The notes beneath the pieces were generated by a model. It ran no database searches. It saw nothing but the letters and a program-made list of their open reading frames with translations, and was not told the DNA's origin. Positions 1 to 6,215 of a stretch of 11,196 nucleotides of DNA are shown here, in pieces. Source of the stretch: JBDNFP01 sp041689775 (GTDB taxonomy: Bacteria > Bacteroidota > Bacteroidia > Cytophagales > Spirosomataceae). Location of the stretch: contig JBDNFP010000134.1 of assembly GCA_041689775.1 (NCBI GenBank), forward strand, positions 1 to 11,196, in the 5' to 3' direction. Numbering within the stretch: the stretch's first letter is position 1; the number at the start of each line of letters is the position of its first letter. Both the position numbers and the translations under genes were made by a program.

Positions 1-318
1 GAAACCTTATTCAAGCATTTAAAAACCAATGGATATAATCTTGAAGACCTCAGAATGATTAATCTTGACAAAATCAGATTACTACTTTCTGTGGTTTCGC
101 TGGCTTATATTATAGCTATTTTAATAGCATTTAAGAATCGTAAAAAAGTCCCTGTTAAAAAAAAGCGTTATAAAAACGGCACATCATTTGATGTTATCTC
201 TATCTTTAAGCAAGGCCAATCACTACTCAAACAAAGTTTTGTGACCCTCGGAGAATTTCTTGAAAAAATACAATATCTAAAGACAACATTACTGGACTCA
301 ATTTTGGGTAAAACGTAA
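1..318 (+). CDS. Transposase, C-terminal fragment (DDE, IS4-like)
   Basis: The frame is open from base 1, so an ATG at 55 is internal and not the gene start; about 105 residues of the C-terminus are present. The fragment begins ETLFKHLKTNGYNLEDLRM, which matches the end of the catalytic core of IS4-type (DDE_Tnp_1) transposases: the glutamate of the DDE triad usually lies in the 'ET.F..LK..G.N.E' segment, followed by 'm.....i..L...v.lA'. A hydrophobic helix (LLLSVVSLAYIIAILIAF) and a basic Lys/Arg-rich stretch follow, also usual in this family tail. The gene converges on the minus-strand gene ending at 341, only 22 bases away, so the right end of the element must be very close to the stop codon. 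The upstream part, including the first catalytic aspartates, lies outside the window, so activity cannot be judged. The family call rests on motif memory, not on a search. Confidence 0.72.
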   Translation, partial: ETLFKHLKTNGYNLEDLRMINLDKIRLLLSVVSLAYIIAILIAFKNRKKVPVKKKRYKNGTSFDVISIFKQGQSLLKQSFVTLGEFLEKIQYLKTTLLDSILGKT

Positions 319-328
319 ATGTCCAGTA
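290..328 (+). terminator. Inverted repeat at the transposase 3' end, possible terminator or IS-end motif
   Basis: TACTGGAC at 290-297 is perfectly complementary to GTCCAGTA at 321-328, with a 23-base spacer containing the transposase stop codon. On the plus strand it is followed by a T-rich stretch (ATTTCTTTATTC), so it may end the transposase transcript. It could instead be part of the subterminal region of the element. The loop is long, so the terminator reading is weak. Confidence 0.35.
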
Positions 329-340
329 GTATTTCTTTAT

Positions 341-1450
341 TCATATAAACTCTACCCGCTCCCGTGGTACTTCGATCTTATAAACTCCACCAGCTTTTCC
401 ACTGATCAGGTACGGCTTTGCTAAGGAATCCCCAAGTGCTTTCGTAAAAGCGCTATTTATACGAGAACGGTTCTCGTCAAAGGAGCCTTCAATAGCATTG
501 GTAAGTCTTTCGATTCGCTGTATCTGTTTATCCCGGCTATTCAATCCACTTATTTGGCTGTATAGTTCTAATAATTTCTCTTTGTGATCTGAAAGATCAA
601 CTCGTCTTACACCATCGGGGTGTCGTAGGAAAAATAGGTACAAGGTTTGAGCTAGTGAGGGAAGTTTAACAGTTAGATTTCCTATACTGGGGAAGGTCAT
701 TGGGTAGTGCTCCTTGACAACTAATTGCCCCGGCCCAGAGCGGCGTTTGAAACCTTGGGTAAATAACATTTGTTTTCGAAGACTTTCGAAACCGTCCAGG
801 GCAGCATCAACCAGATAGTCGGGTACTTCGCAGGTGTGTAAACGTTCTGCGCAGTCTCTACAGATATCCGCCGTACGCATCTTGAACATGACCTCACTTT
901 TATCACCACAGAAGTCATTCATGCAGCCTTTGGTCTTAGTATGCAGACATTCATCCACCCCGTCGAATTTAAGACGCATGTGAGTTCGTAGTACATTGGC
1001 GATTACTGTGTAGGCGATTGGATATTTTGGTGGACTTTGGGTGAACAGATCCCACCCTCCAGTGTGGATAAAAATATTTTTATTCTCGTCAAAGGAGCTG
1101 AACCAGTTGAGTGCATTGGGTCGTTTAGTTAGCAATATCACAAAGTCTGTGGCAGGTACACCGTCCTTTTTTCGATAATAATCACAGACGCCGAAAAGTT
1201 CTTCCCAGGAAAGAGGTGCCCCCCTACCATCATCGTACATTTTTTTTGCTACGGGCGAATCGTAATCAAAATGGACATCTTCCGGACGTTGCCGTTCGGG
1301 TTGTCGGTACGGGCCATCCTCCGGGTCTATTTCGGTTTCGATGGGTATAAATGTCCAGCCCGGCATGGTAAAGCTTTGGAGTAGTTCACAAACGGTAAAG
1401 TAGTCATCCGGTGCGTAATCAGGGGCACGGAGGAGTCGAACGGTAAGCAT
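341..1450 (-). CDS. Cys-rich putative metal-binding protein with C-terminal winged-helix-like region (unknown function)
   Basis: A 369-residue cytoplasmic protein with no signal peptide or membrane segment. The frame extends upstream to a GTG at 1552, but that extension is encoded by the inverted-repeat block, so the ATG at 1450 (MLTVRLLRAPDY) is preferred. Visible parts: an N-terminal region (1-130); a helix around 143-160; then a cysteine cluster with C168, H170, C176, C181, C197, C200 and C207 around the motif GCMNDFC and MRTADICRDC. The spacing recalls the structural zinc site of archaemetzincin-type metallopeptidases (C-x-MN...C-x2-C), but there is no HExxH, so a catalytic role is doubtful. 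Residues 262-369 (TLYLFFLRHPDG, then a helical stretch, then YLISGKAGGVYKIEV) look like a helical domain ending in a winged-helix-style beta hairpin. It lies downstream of the vWA gene with 142 bases between them. I recognise the motif as recurrent in bacterial hypothetical proteins but know no established function. Confidence 0.75.
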   Translation of the reverse strand: MLTVRLLRAPDYAPDDYFTVCELLQSFTMPGWTFIPIETEIDPEDGPYRQPERQRPEDVHFDYDSPVAKKMYDDGRGAPLSWEELFGVCDYYRKKDGVPATDFVILLTKRPNALNWFSSFDENKNIFIHTGGWDLFTQSPPKYPIAYTVIANVLRTHMRLKFDGVDECLHTKTKGCMNDFCGDKSEVMFKMRTADICRDCAERLHTCEVPDYLVDAALDGFESLRKQMLFTQGFKRRSGPGQLVVKEHYPMTFPSIGNLTVKLPSLAQTLYLFFLRHPDGVRRVDLSDHKEKLLELYSQISGLNSRDKQIQRIERLTNAIEGSFDENRSRINSAFTKALGDSLAKPYLISGKAGGVYKIEVPRERVEFI

Positions 1451-1485
1451 GGTTGTTGGCAGGTTTAGTGGGTAAAAAAGTAAGA

Positions 1486-1520
1486 TAGGAAAAGAGTCGA
1501 TGAGTTCGGCTCTTTTCCTA
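1486..1520 (-). terminator. Hairpin A: 11-bp perfect arms, T-rich downstream on the minus strand
   Basis: TAGGAAAAGAG (1486-1496) pairs perfectly with CTCTTTTCCTA (1510-1520). The stem can extend inward by CGA (1498-1500) with TCG (1506-1508) after one mismatch, leaving a 5-base loop. Read on the minus strand, the hairpin is followed by ATCTTACTTTTTT (down to 1474), which makes it resemble an intrinsic terminator for the vWA gene. It also sits in the leader of the next gene, only 35 bases before that gene's ATG, so it may act as an attenuator. The gap of seven or so bases before the T run is longer than ideal. Confidence 0.5.
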
Positions 1521-1557
1521 GTAAGTGGTACAAACCCAAGAGTTTGTACCACTTACT
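1520..1557. repeat. Hairpin B: perfect 16-bp inverted repeat, 6-base loop
   Basis: AGTAAGTGGTACAAAC (1520-1535) is exactly complementary to GTTTGTACCACTTACT (1542-1557), with loop CCAAGA on the plus strand. It abuts hairpin A, sharing base 1520. It lies about 35 bases downstream of the vWA stop. There is no T run directly after it on the minus strand, while the plus strand continues TTCTTTATA. It could be part of a tandem terminator, a dimeric regulator binding site, or an RNA processing stem. Confidence 0.65.
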
Positions 1558-1592
1558 TTCTTTATATAGTGTGGTCTATATGTTGGAAACCT

Positions 1593-2240
1593 CTATTCCT
1601 CGTCCCAGAAACCTTTTTCGGCATCTTTACTGGACATCCCCGAGCTTCTTTTCTGGTAGAATTTATGTCGGCTATTCCGGTCTTTGCGGAACAGTTCATC
1701 CATGCCTTCTTGGGTACTTTCAAACCGTAAAAAAGACTTTATGGATAGTGAGCTAGCCATTTGCTCCACGTTATGGTTAGCTCCCATGTAGGTGAAAGTC
1801 CAGCCTTTCTCGGTCAGGCGGTCAATCATAGCTTTGATGGCACTACCGCTGAATTCCTGGGAGGCGTTTTCGTGGCCGTCTGTCAGGATACTCACCAAGA
1901 TGGTAAAGTCGCTGAGGTGTTCGGTCTGAAATTCGAGGCGCATCAGGCTACGGCCCATGGCATCGAAGAGGGGTGTTCCGCCGTCGGGTTGGTAGGAGCC
2001 GTCGGTCAGTAGCGTCAGTGCTTCGGCAGGTTGATTGTCGAGTACCGTGCGAATGTCCATGGAATTGAACGTTACCAGGGATACACGATGCTCCTGCTCA
2101 GGAAACTTCTTCTGCGCTCCCTGTATTGTCTGAACGGTTTCGTTGAAGCCCGCCATAGTAACGTTCTTCACGGAGGCCATGGAACCGCTTTCGTCGAGGA
2201 TAATAAGGTTGAAAACCTGATGCTTAGCAATGTTTGTCAT
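1593..2240 (-). CDS. Stand-alone von Willebrand factor A (vWA) domain protein
   Basis: A 215-residue soluble protein consisting almost entirely of one vWA domain. The metal-ion-dependent adhesion site is complete: DxSxS as D16-E-S18-G-S20, the threonine T89 in DGGTPL, and D121 in LTDGHEN. vWA domains bind a divalent metal and mediate protein-protein contacts; stand-alone cytoplasmic versions often serve as assembly or regulatory subunits, as in TerY-type or MoxR-partnered systems, though no MoxR ATPase, kinase or phosphatase gene is nearby. The C-terminus (about 183-215) is a charged tail with FRKDRNSRHKFYQKRSS and an acidic end. The frame opens at an ATG at 2291, but the 17 extra residues do not look like domain sequence, and the vWA core begins directly after the ATG at 2240 (MTNIAKHQVFNLIILDESGSM), which I prefer. 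It is followed by the hairpin block and then the Cys-rich gene in the same direction, suggesting a functional pair. Confidence 0.85.
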   Translation of the reverse strand: MTNIAKHQVFNLIILDESGSMASVKNVTMAGFNETVQTIQGAQKKFPEQEHRVSLVTFNSMDIRTVLDNQPAEALTLLTDGSYQPDGGTPLFDAMGRSLMRLEFQTEHLSDFTILVSILTDGHENASQEFSGSAIKAMIDRLTEKGWTFTYMGANHNVEQMASSLSIKSFLRFESTQEGMDELFRKDRNSRHKFYQKRSSGMSSKDAEKGFWDEE

Positions 2241-2386
2241 GGTATGAGATGTTTTGAGTTGATGTTTTATTGAACAACACAAAGGTCTCATCTTTGGGAG
2301 TAATTAAGAAAAGCCTGCAACCTTGTTTTTATTTGGAGTGGTAATTTCCTAGTGAGAAATACAAGAAATTTGAGACTGGTAAACAA

Positions 2387-2416
2387 TAAGAAAGGCCCTA
2401 AAAGGAGCCTTTCTTA
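2387..2416 (-). terminator. Intrinsic terminator of the Hint-like gene
   Basis: TAAGAAAGGC (2387-2396) pairs perfectly with GCCTTTCTTA (2407-2416). The stem continues with CC (2397-2398) and GG (2404-2405) past one bulged A, with loop TAAAA. On the minus strand the stem runs into TTCTTATTGTTT, a T-rich tail. It lies 30 bases past the stop codon of the gene at 2447-3031. The rest of the 2241-2446 gap should hold the vWA promoter; the nearest thing to a TAnnTTTG box there is GACCTTTG (2280-2287, minus strand), one mismatch off and with no matching -33 box. Confidence 0.8.
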
Positions 2417-2446
2417 CCTATCAAGAAACTCTAAGCAATCTGCTTA

Positions 2447-3031
2447 CTACTCCTTATCCAATGTAATCATATTTTCGAGCAAAAAAGAACCTTGTTCGGT
2501 TCTGACGGAGTACAAAGTACTCGCTTTTCGCGCTTTTCGCTGCACGATGCCTACCTTCCAAGCGGTGACCTGTTGGGTTGAAGGTTCATACCGGTAAAGA
2601 ATATCTCCCTTCCGTAGTTGGCTAACCATTCTGGACCCTGCATCCGTCGTGACGGATAGGGTAGGCGTAGTTTCTAACACCATGGCGGGCACCAACGGCC
2701 AACTACGCCGACTTGCGGCTTTTTCATCCACCGGGCGAAGATACAGGGCTGTTAACCAAGTATTTGTGTTTTGGGTGGAATCAATTTTTTGGACGCAGTT
2801 TGTGATAACCACCCCTCCTTTGATGCACTTGATCGGCTCACCGGCTCGCAGTTCTGATACTTTTTTCACTTTGCCATCCGCCATGGTAATCCCTAATCCT
2901 TCGGGGAAATGGTACCTAGGTTTCGATAACGTATCTTCATATATGTTATGAGCAGCCGGAGTTATTTTTTCCTGGGCATTTACAGAAAGGGAAACGATGA
3001 TAAATAGAGTACCAGTAATAAATCTGCTCAT
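2447..3031 (-). CDS. Secreted protein with degenerate Hint (hedgehog/intein)-like domain
   Basis: A 194-residue protein. Residues 1-19 form a Sec signal peptide (MSRFITGTLFIIVSLSVNA, cleavage likely before Q20). The mature part shows Hint-type landmarks: a start-block-like segment ITMADGKVKKVSELRAGEPI (48-67), a middle LETTPTLSVTTDAGSRMVSQ (119-138) followed by LRKGDIL, and a closing block LYSVRTEQGSFLLENMITL (173-191) that resembles the Hint end 'y.v....g.f.a.ni..H'. The nucleophilic Cys/Ser at the block start, the TxxH histidine and the terminal His-Asn are not visible, so autoprocessing is unlikely; it would be a fold-only relative. The two segments 48-67 and 125-144 resemble each other, so an internal duplication is an alternative reading. 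The ATG at 3031 puts the signal peptide right at the N-terminus. It follows the AEC permease with 44 bases and no terminator between, so co-transcription is likely. Function unknown. Confidence 0.6.
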   Translation of the reverse strand: MSRFITGTLFIIVSLSVNAQEKITPAAHNIYEDTLSKPRYHFPEGLGITMADGKVKKVSELRAGEPIKCIKGGVVITNCVQKIDSTQNTNTWLTALYLRPVDEKAASRRSWPLVPAMVLETTPTLSVTTDAGSRMVSQLRKGDILYRYEPSTQQVTAWKVGIVQRKARKASTLYSVRTEQGSFLLENMITLDKE

Positions 3032-3075
3032 GAAGGAAGTGTTTCTTGGGTAGTGGGAAAGTTTAATACCAGTTT

Positions 3076-4176
3076 TCAGGCCTCCGAAGGCGAGTGCTTG
3101 AACAATGCTTTGATAATAAGGCTTGGGATGGTACCAAGAGCCGTGAGCACACCACCAGCAATCAGGATGGTAGAAATATGGGTAAACATGGTGCCCGTTG
3201 AAAGAATGCCGAGAATGAGGATGGTAGAGAATGGAAGCGAAAAAGCGAGGATTAGTACCGCTAATTCTGAATCAAAAGTCCTTCTTTCCTTAGACATTCC
3301 CTTGGCTTCTTCCCGTAAATTAAATACCGAAATGTGGGCAAAAGGCCAGAAACTGGCCGAACTGAGCGGAAGTACTACCGCCAAAAGAACCAAAACAGGA
3401 TCATTGATATTAAAAAGAGCAATGAGTGCGGCACTAAAAAAAAGCGAAATACCAGCTCGGAGAGTGAGCATTGATATCACTAATCTTTTACGACCTTCTT
3501 TGAGTTGAACCGCTAACCCAATGAATATCAGTACCAAAGGCGTCATCATGGCGCTGGTCTTGTCAAACAGATCGGAGACTACCCAAGGTAATGTCTTGTA
3601 ACTTACACCAAAACTCAATAGTACAATAGCCAAAATGAGTAAGATATTAATGGGTTCTTTCAGTAAACTTAAAAGTAAACTTTTCACTTTCTGAGAGAGG
3701 TTTGCTGCTTCGTTTACGCTGTTCTTCAAGTACATGTTCATGGCTATGATGTACAAGAAAATAAGGACAAAAAACTTATTTCCTACGTCGGCCATCGCGG
3801 CTTTGGCCAGACCTTCCTCCCCCAAAAATTCAGCAATGAAAGGGAAAGCAGATAGACCGGGAGCAAGTGATGGAAGTAACATCATGAGCGTACGACCCGT
3901 AGAGCTGTCTTTTTCTATACCAAAAAAACTAAAAGTGAGGGGGGACATCCCATACATGAAAAAGTTAAATGCGAGGGCAGCTAAGGGAATAAAAAAGAGT
4001 GTGGAATCAACGTGGATTTTCATTAGAGCAATGAAAATAGTTGATGGTAGTGCCACAGACAGGATTACTTCCTTGATTCCGTTTAATTGTTCTTTATTTT
4101 TAAATTTTCCCCGAAGAATAATTCCGAGGACAATCAGTAAAATAAGGGTAATGGTTTTTTGTAAAGCCTCGCTCAT
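3076..4176 (-). CDS. AEC-family (auxin efflux carrier-like) membrane permease
   Basis: A 366-residue polytopic inner-membrane protein with about ten hydrophobic segments. The N-terminal helix LILLIVLGIILRGKF followed by LNGIKEVILSVALPSTIFIALMKI is characteristic of the AEC family (Mem_trans, PF03547), whose bacterial members transport small organic anions such as malate and malonate. The C-terminal half holds further helices including LVLIFIGLAVQLKEGRKRL and a Pro/Gly-rich stretch LTALGTIPSLIIKALF near the end, in keeping with the two-half layout of this family; length is near the family norm. The frame runs upstream to a TTG at 4206, but the ATG at 4176 (MSEALQKTITLILLIVLG) gives a normal short N-terminus before helix 1. 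A strong terminator separates it from the aminotransferase gene, so it needs its own promoter in 4177-4219, where I see no clear consensus. Substrate cannot be told from the sequence. Confidence 0.85.
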   Translation of the reverse strand: MSEALQKTITLILLIVLGIILRGKFKNKEQLNGIKEVILSVALPSTIFIALMKIHVDSTLFFIPLAALAFNFFMYGMSPLTFSFFGIEKDSSTGRTLMMLLPSLAPGLSAFPFIAEFLGEEGLAKAAMADVGNKFFVLIFLYIIAMNMYLKNSVNEAANLSQKVKSLLLSLLKEPINILLILAIVLLSFGVSYKTLPWVVSDLFDKTSAMMTPLVLIFIGLAVQLKEGRKRLVISMLTLRAGISLFFSAALIALFNINDPVLVLLAVVLPLSSASFWPFAHISVFNLREEAKGMSKERRTFDSELAVLILAFSLPFSTILILGILSTGTMFTHISTILIAGGVLTALGTIPSLIIKALFKHSPSEA

Positions 4177-4219
4177 GAGAAAGAAGAATTGTATGATGGA
4201 GTGCAAAAGGGTAGAAATA

Positions 4220-4267
4220 AAATAGCCCTTCGACGCAGCAGAAAGTCGTTGCGCAAAAGGGCTATTT
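4220..4267 (-). terminator. Intrinsic terminator of the aminotransferase gene
   Basis: AAATAGCCCTT (4220-4230) pairs perfectly with AAGGGCTATTT (4257-4267), enclosing a 26-base region that can fold further. On the minus strand it starts 13 bases after the stop codon and runs into TTTTATTTC. It should insulate the AEC gene from transcription arriving from the aminotransferase. Confidence 0.82.
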
Positions 4268-4280
4268 GTAGAATTGCGTA

Positions 4281-5468
4281 CTAGCTGATGTCTTGAAGAG
4301 CGCCAACAAACATCTTCATTTCATCCATAGTACCGATACTAACACGGCACCAAGGCTTGTTCTGAATGTCGAATGCGCGCACCATTACACCCTTAGCGGC
4401 CATTTTACCAAGGAACTCCTTACCACCCATGTTGACCGGGAAGATCACGAAGTTGGTGTAGGAGGGTATGTACTTGTAGCCCATTTTGTCGAGGTTGCCA
4501 AATAGGTACTGCTTAGCCTCGTGGTTCATTTTACGGGTAGAATCCTGGAAATTCTTATCGTCCATGGCCGCCGATGCAGCGGCGATTGAGGTGTAAGCAA
4601 TACCCATTCCGCCGCGGGTAATATTCTGAATCCTATCGAGGAATGAAGGCAGCGCAACCATGTATCCGATACGGAGTCCGGCCATTCCCATAATCTTTGA
4701 GAAGGTACGGGCCACAATTACATTCTTCTTCTTTTGAAGCAATGATACCATCGTTTCGGTATCGGCACCTACGGCAAGTTCGATGTAGGCTTCGTCCACA
4801 AATACCGGCACTTTCTCCGAAACCCGTGAACAGAAGTCAAGCAGGTCTTTACCCGAAGTGATCATACCTACGGGGTTGTTTGGGTTACAGATGTATACCA
4901 TCTTGGTATCCTTGTCTACGGCCGCTTCCATGGCTTTGAGGTCGTGCGACCAATCGCTTGTGCAAGGTATAGCCTTCCAGGTAGCACCCATTGCTTTGGC
5001 CACGTTCATCAACGACATGTACGATGGATCGGCTGATACTACATTGCCACCGTCTTTGAAAAGTACGATTGCAACTTTTTCTAAAAGATCAGAAGAACCG
5101 GGTCCCATCATGATGTGATCGGCGGGTACTCCTTCTTTTTTTGCGATTTTATCAACTAAGTCAGTCAGTTCGCGCCATGCGTAGCGGTTACCACCGTCTA
5201 CGGAATCGATTACTGCCTGTTTGGCGGCAGCGGGAGGTCCGTAGGGGTTCTCGTTGGCGTTCAGTTTAGCAACTATCTTGCTAAGATCTGGCTGCTCGTC
5301 CATAAAGTGCTCGCGTAATAATGGACTACGGTAAATGCGGTTGGAACGATCAAGATTCAAGGGGACATTGGAGAAGGCTCCGGCCCTGAGGTGAGGAGCT
5401 ACGGCGATACCGCCCAATGTTAATAGACCTGATCTTAGTAAGTTACGGCGGTTTAGTTTTTGTGTCAT
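4281..5468 (-). CDS. Tat-exported PLP-dependent aminotransferase, histidinol-phosphate aminotransferase-like
   Basis: A 395-residue fold-type I aminotransferase (class I/II). Residues 1-31 are a twin-arginine signal: R7-R8 in NRRNLLRSG, hydrophobic core LLTLGGIAVAPHL, likely cleavage near A29-A31. Family landmarks in order: LNANENPYGPP (69-79), GPGSSDLLEK (122-131), the DPSY motif (147-150), NPNNPVG (195-201, with N198 binding PLP), FVDEAY (223-228, D225 and Y228), the Schiff-base lysine K258 in RTFSKIMGMAGLRIGY, R266 for phosphate contact, and the substrate carboxylate arginine R375 in WCRVSIGT. All catalytic residues are intact, so an active enzyme is expected. Ordinary HisC is cytoplasmic; export makes a histidine-biosynthesis role unlikely and suggests action on a periplasmic amino acid or amine. 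It sits next to a susCD operon but is separated by a terminator and has its own candidate promoter. The ATG at 5468 places the twin arginines at the normal distance from the start. Confidence 0.9.
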   Translation of the reverse strand: MTQKLNRRNLLRSGLLTLGGIAVAPHLRAGAFSNVPLNLDRSNRIYRSPLLREHFMDEQPDLSKIVAKLNANENPYGPPAAAKQAVIDSVDGGNRYAWRELTDLVDKIAKKEGVPADHIMMGPGSSDLLEKVAIVLFKDGGNVVSADPSYMSLMNVAKAMGATWKAIPCTSDWSHDLKAMEAAVDKDTKMVYICNPNNPVGMITSGKDLLDFCSRVSEKVPVFVDEAYIELAVGADTETMVSLLQKKKNVIVARTFSKIMGMAGLRIGYMVALPSFLDRIQNITRGGMGIAYTSIAAASAAMDDKNFQDSTRKMNHEAKQYLFGNLDKMGYKYIPSYTNFVIFPVNMGGKEFLGKMAAKGVMVRAFDIQNKPWCRVSIGTMDEMKMFVGALQDIS

Positions 5469-5540
5469 GGAGGTATTGTGATTGAATTGAATTGAATGTT
5501 TGTTTAGTTAGGTACTAGGTTAGCTAAAATTTTGCAAAAA

Positions 5541-5571
5541 CGAAAATACACAATAATAAGAAGAATGTAAA
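5541..5571 (-). promoter_or_regulatory. Candidate Bacteroidota-type promoter for the aminotransferase gene
   Basis: On the minus strand, TTTA (5571-5568) is followed after 19 bases by TATTTTCG (5548-5541). This compares with the Bacteroidota consensus TTTG-N19-21-TAnnTTTG at three of four and five of six fixed positions. The predicted transcript would have a leader of about 65 bases. The region is AT-rich, so chance similarity is possible. Confidence 0.35.
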
Positions 5572-5665
5572 TATCTGATTTGTAGTATTTTGTTGCGTAT
5601 AAGGATCAACTAAGGAATAGTTTAATTTATCCTTCTTTATTTAATATTAAATTTTAATAATTAAA

Positions 5666-5696
5666 ATCAACCGACCCTACATCAAAGTCGGTTGAT
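5666..5696 (-). terminator. Intrinsic terminator of the susC-susD-lipoprotein operon
   Basis: ATCAACCGAC (5666-5675) pairs perfectly with GTCGGTTGAT (5687-5696), loop of 11 bases. On the minus strand it begins 16 bases past the lipoprotein stop and is followed by TTTTAATTATTAAAATTT. This ends the three-gene operon ahead of the aminotransferase gene. The remainder of the 5469-5712 gap is AT-rich, with three tandem ATTGA units close to the aminotransferase start and the candidate promoter. Confidence 0.85.
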
Positions 5697-5712
5697 GAAA
5701 TGGTGGCGATAA

Positions 5713-6180
5713 TTACCTGGCCTGCACCTGTGAAAGACGGGTAAAGGCAACGCCTTTGTAAGACCCTGACCAGGAAATTTTGATGGTAGTACCAACCGCC
5801 GGGGCCGGTACCCCCAGTTCCGCCCAGCTTTTTTCAAGACTTACAATTCCCTGGGCGTTAGAGGTAACTTCTCCTAAGGAACTACCCGTACGGAGTGTGA
5901 TCTTGATGGGGATGTTGGGTACTGGAATAGAATCAATTCCCTTGGCGTTATCCAGAATATTCGTTTTGTCTAACTCCAACAGACGCGCGGTGAGCACTAC
6001 CCCGCCAGTGGCAGGGTACCGAACCGTTGGCTCAGCAGAAATCGGAGATCCGAAAGATGCACCTACGATGTCGACTAGTACCGGAGCCACCACGCGATCT
6101 ACGAAGGGATCATCAACTTTGCAGGATGCGAAAGAAACTGCAACTAATAAGGTAAGTGAATATGCTACTATTTTTTTCAT
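5713..6180 (-). CDS. Small SusCD-associated outer-membrane lipoprotein
   Basis: A 155-residue lipoprotein, third gene of the susC operon, 35 bases after susD. Residues 1-19 are a lipoprotein signal ending in VSFAS-C20, slightly off the classical lipobox because of F at -3. The mature protein begins CKVDDPF; acidic residues right after the cysteine resemble the Bacteroidota lipoprotein export signal that sends lipoproteins to the cell surface. The rest (about 40-155) is beta-rich with an Ig-like pattern: GGVVLTARLLEL, IPIKITLRTGSSLGEVTSNAQGIVSL, then GTTIKISWSGSYKGVAF. The segment 'T.R.G.S.G.VTSNAQGIVSL' recalls bacterial Ig-like (Big-1-type) strands. It is short for a ligand-binding SusE/F-type protein. 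A likely role is an accessory to the SusCD complex at the surface, but no specific function is recognisable. Confidence 0.75.
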   Translation of the reverse strand: MKKIVAYSLTLLVAVSFASCKVDDPFVDRVVAPVLVDIVGASFGSPISAEPTVRYPATGGVVLTARLLELDKTNILDNAKGIDSIPVPNIPIKITLRTGSSLGEVTSNAQGIVSLEKSWAELGVPAPAVGTTIKISWSGSYKGVAFTRLSQVQAR

Positions 6181-6215
6181 GATTATTTAATTTTTGGTGA
6201 ACGGTATACGTGGTG

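Larger units (their letters stand above)
1474..1562. repeat. Composite inverted-repeat block: outer stem enclosing two hairpins
   Basis: Outer arms AAAAAAGTAAG (1474-1484) and CTTACTTTCTT (1552-1562) pair at 10 of 11 positions and enclose two adjacent hairpins described separately. Six bases of the right outer arm (1552-1557) are also the base of the second hairpin, so outer stem and hairpin base are partly mutually exclusive. The block fills most of the 142-base gap between the vWA stop codon and the ATG at 1450. It may be a structured leader or terminator, an operator region, or a miniature mobile element. The pairing is seen directly; the role is inference. Confidence 0.6.

Noticed and set aside
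55..318. A separate 87-residue small membrane protein starting at ATG 55
   Set aside because: The frame is open to base 1 and the residues before this ATG match the transposase core, so it is the tail of a larger gene.
1451..1552. N-terminal extension of the Cys-rich protein starting at GTG 1552
   Set aside because: The extension is encoded by the two hairpins, so it looks like a chance-open stretch over a non-coding structure; the ATG at 1450 is better.
3053..3508. Plus-strand open frame of 151 codons opposite the AEC permease gene
   Set aside because: It is antisense to a clear membrane-protein gene, has no recognisable domain, and its composition is what a hydrophobic gene gives on its opposite strand.
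4177..4206. N-terminal extension of the AEC permease from a TTG start
   Set aside because: An ATG ten codons later gives the normal family N-terminus just before the first helix.
3734..4225. Plus-strand open frame of 163 codons opposite the AEC permease start
   Set aside because: Same reason: a basic, low-information translation antisense to well-supported transmembrane segments, running into a terminator.
5780..6190. Plus-strand open frame of 136 codons opposite the small lipoprotein
   Set aside because: The minus-strand reading has a signal peptide, lipid-attachment cysteine and operon position; the plus-strand one has nothing supporting it.
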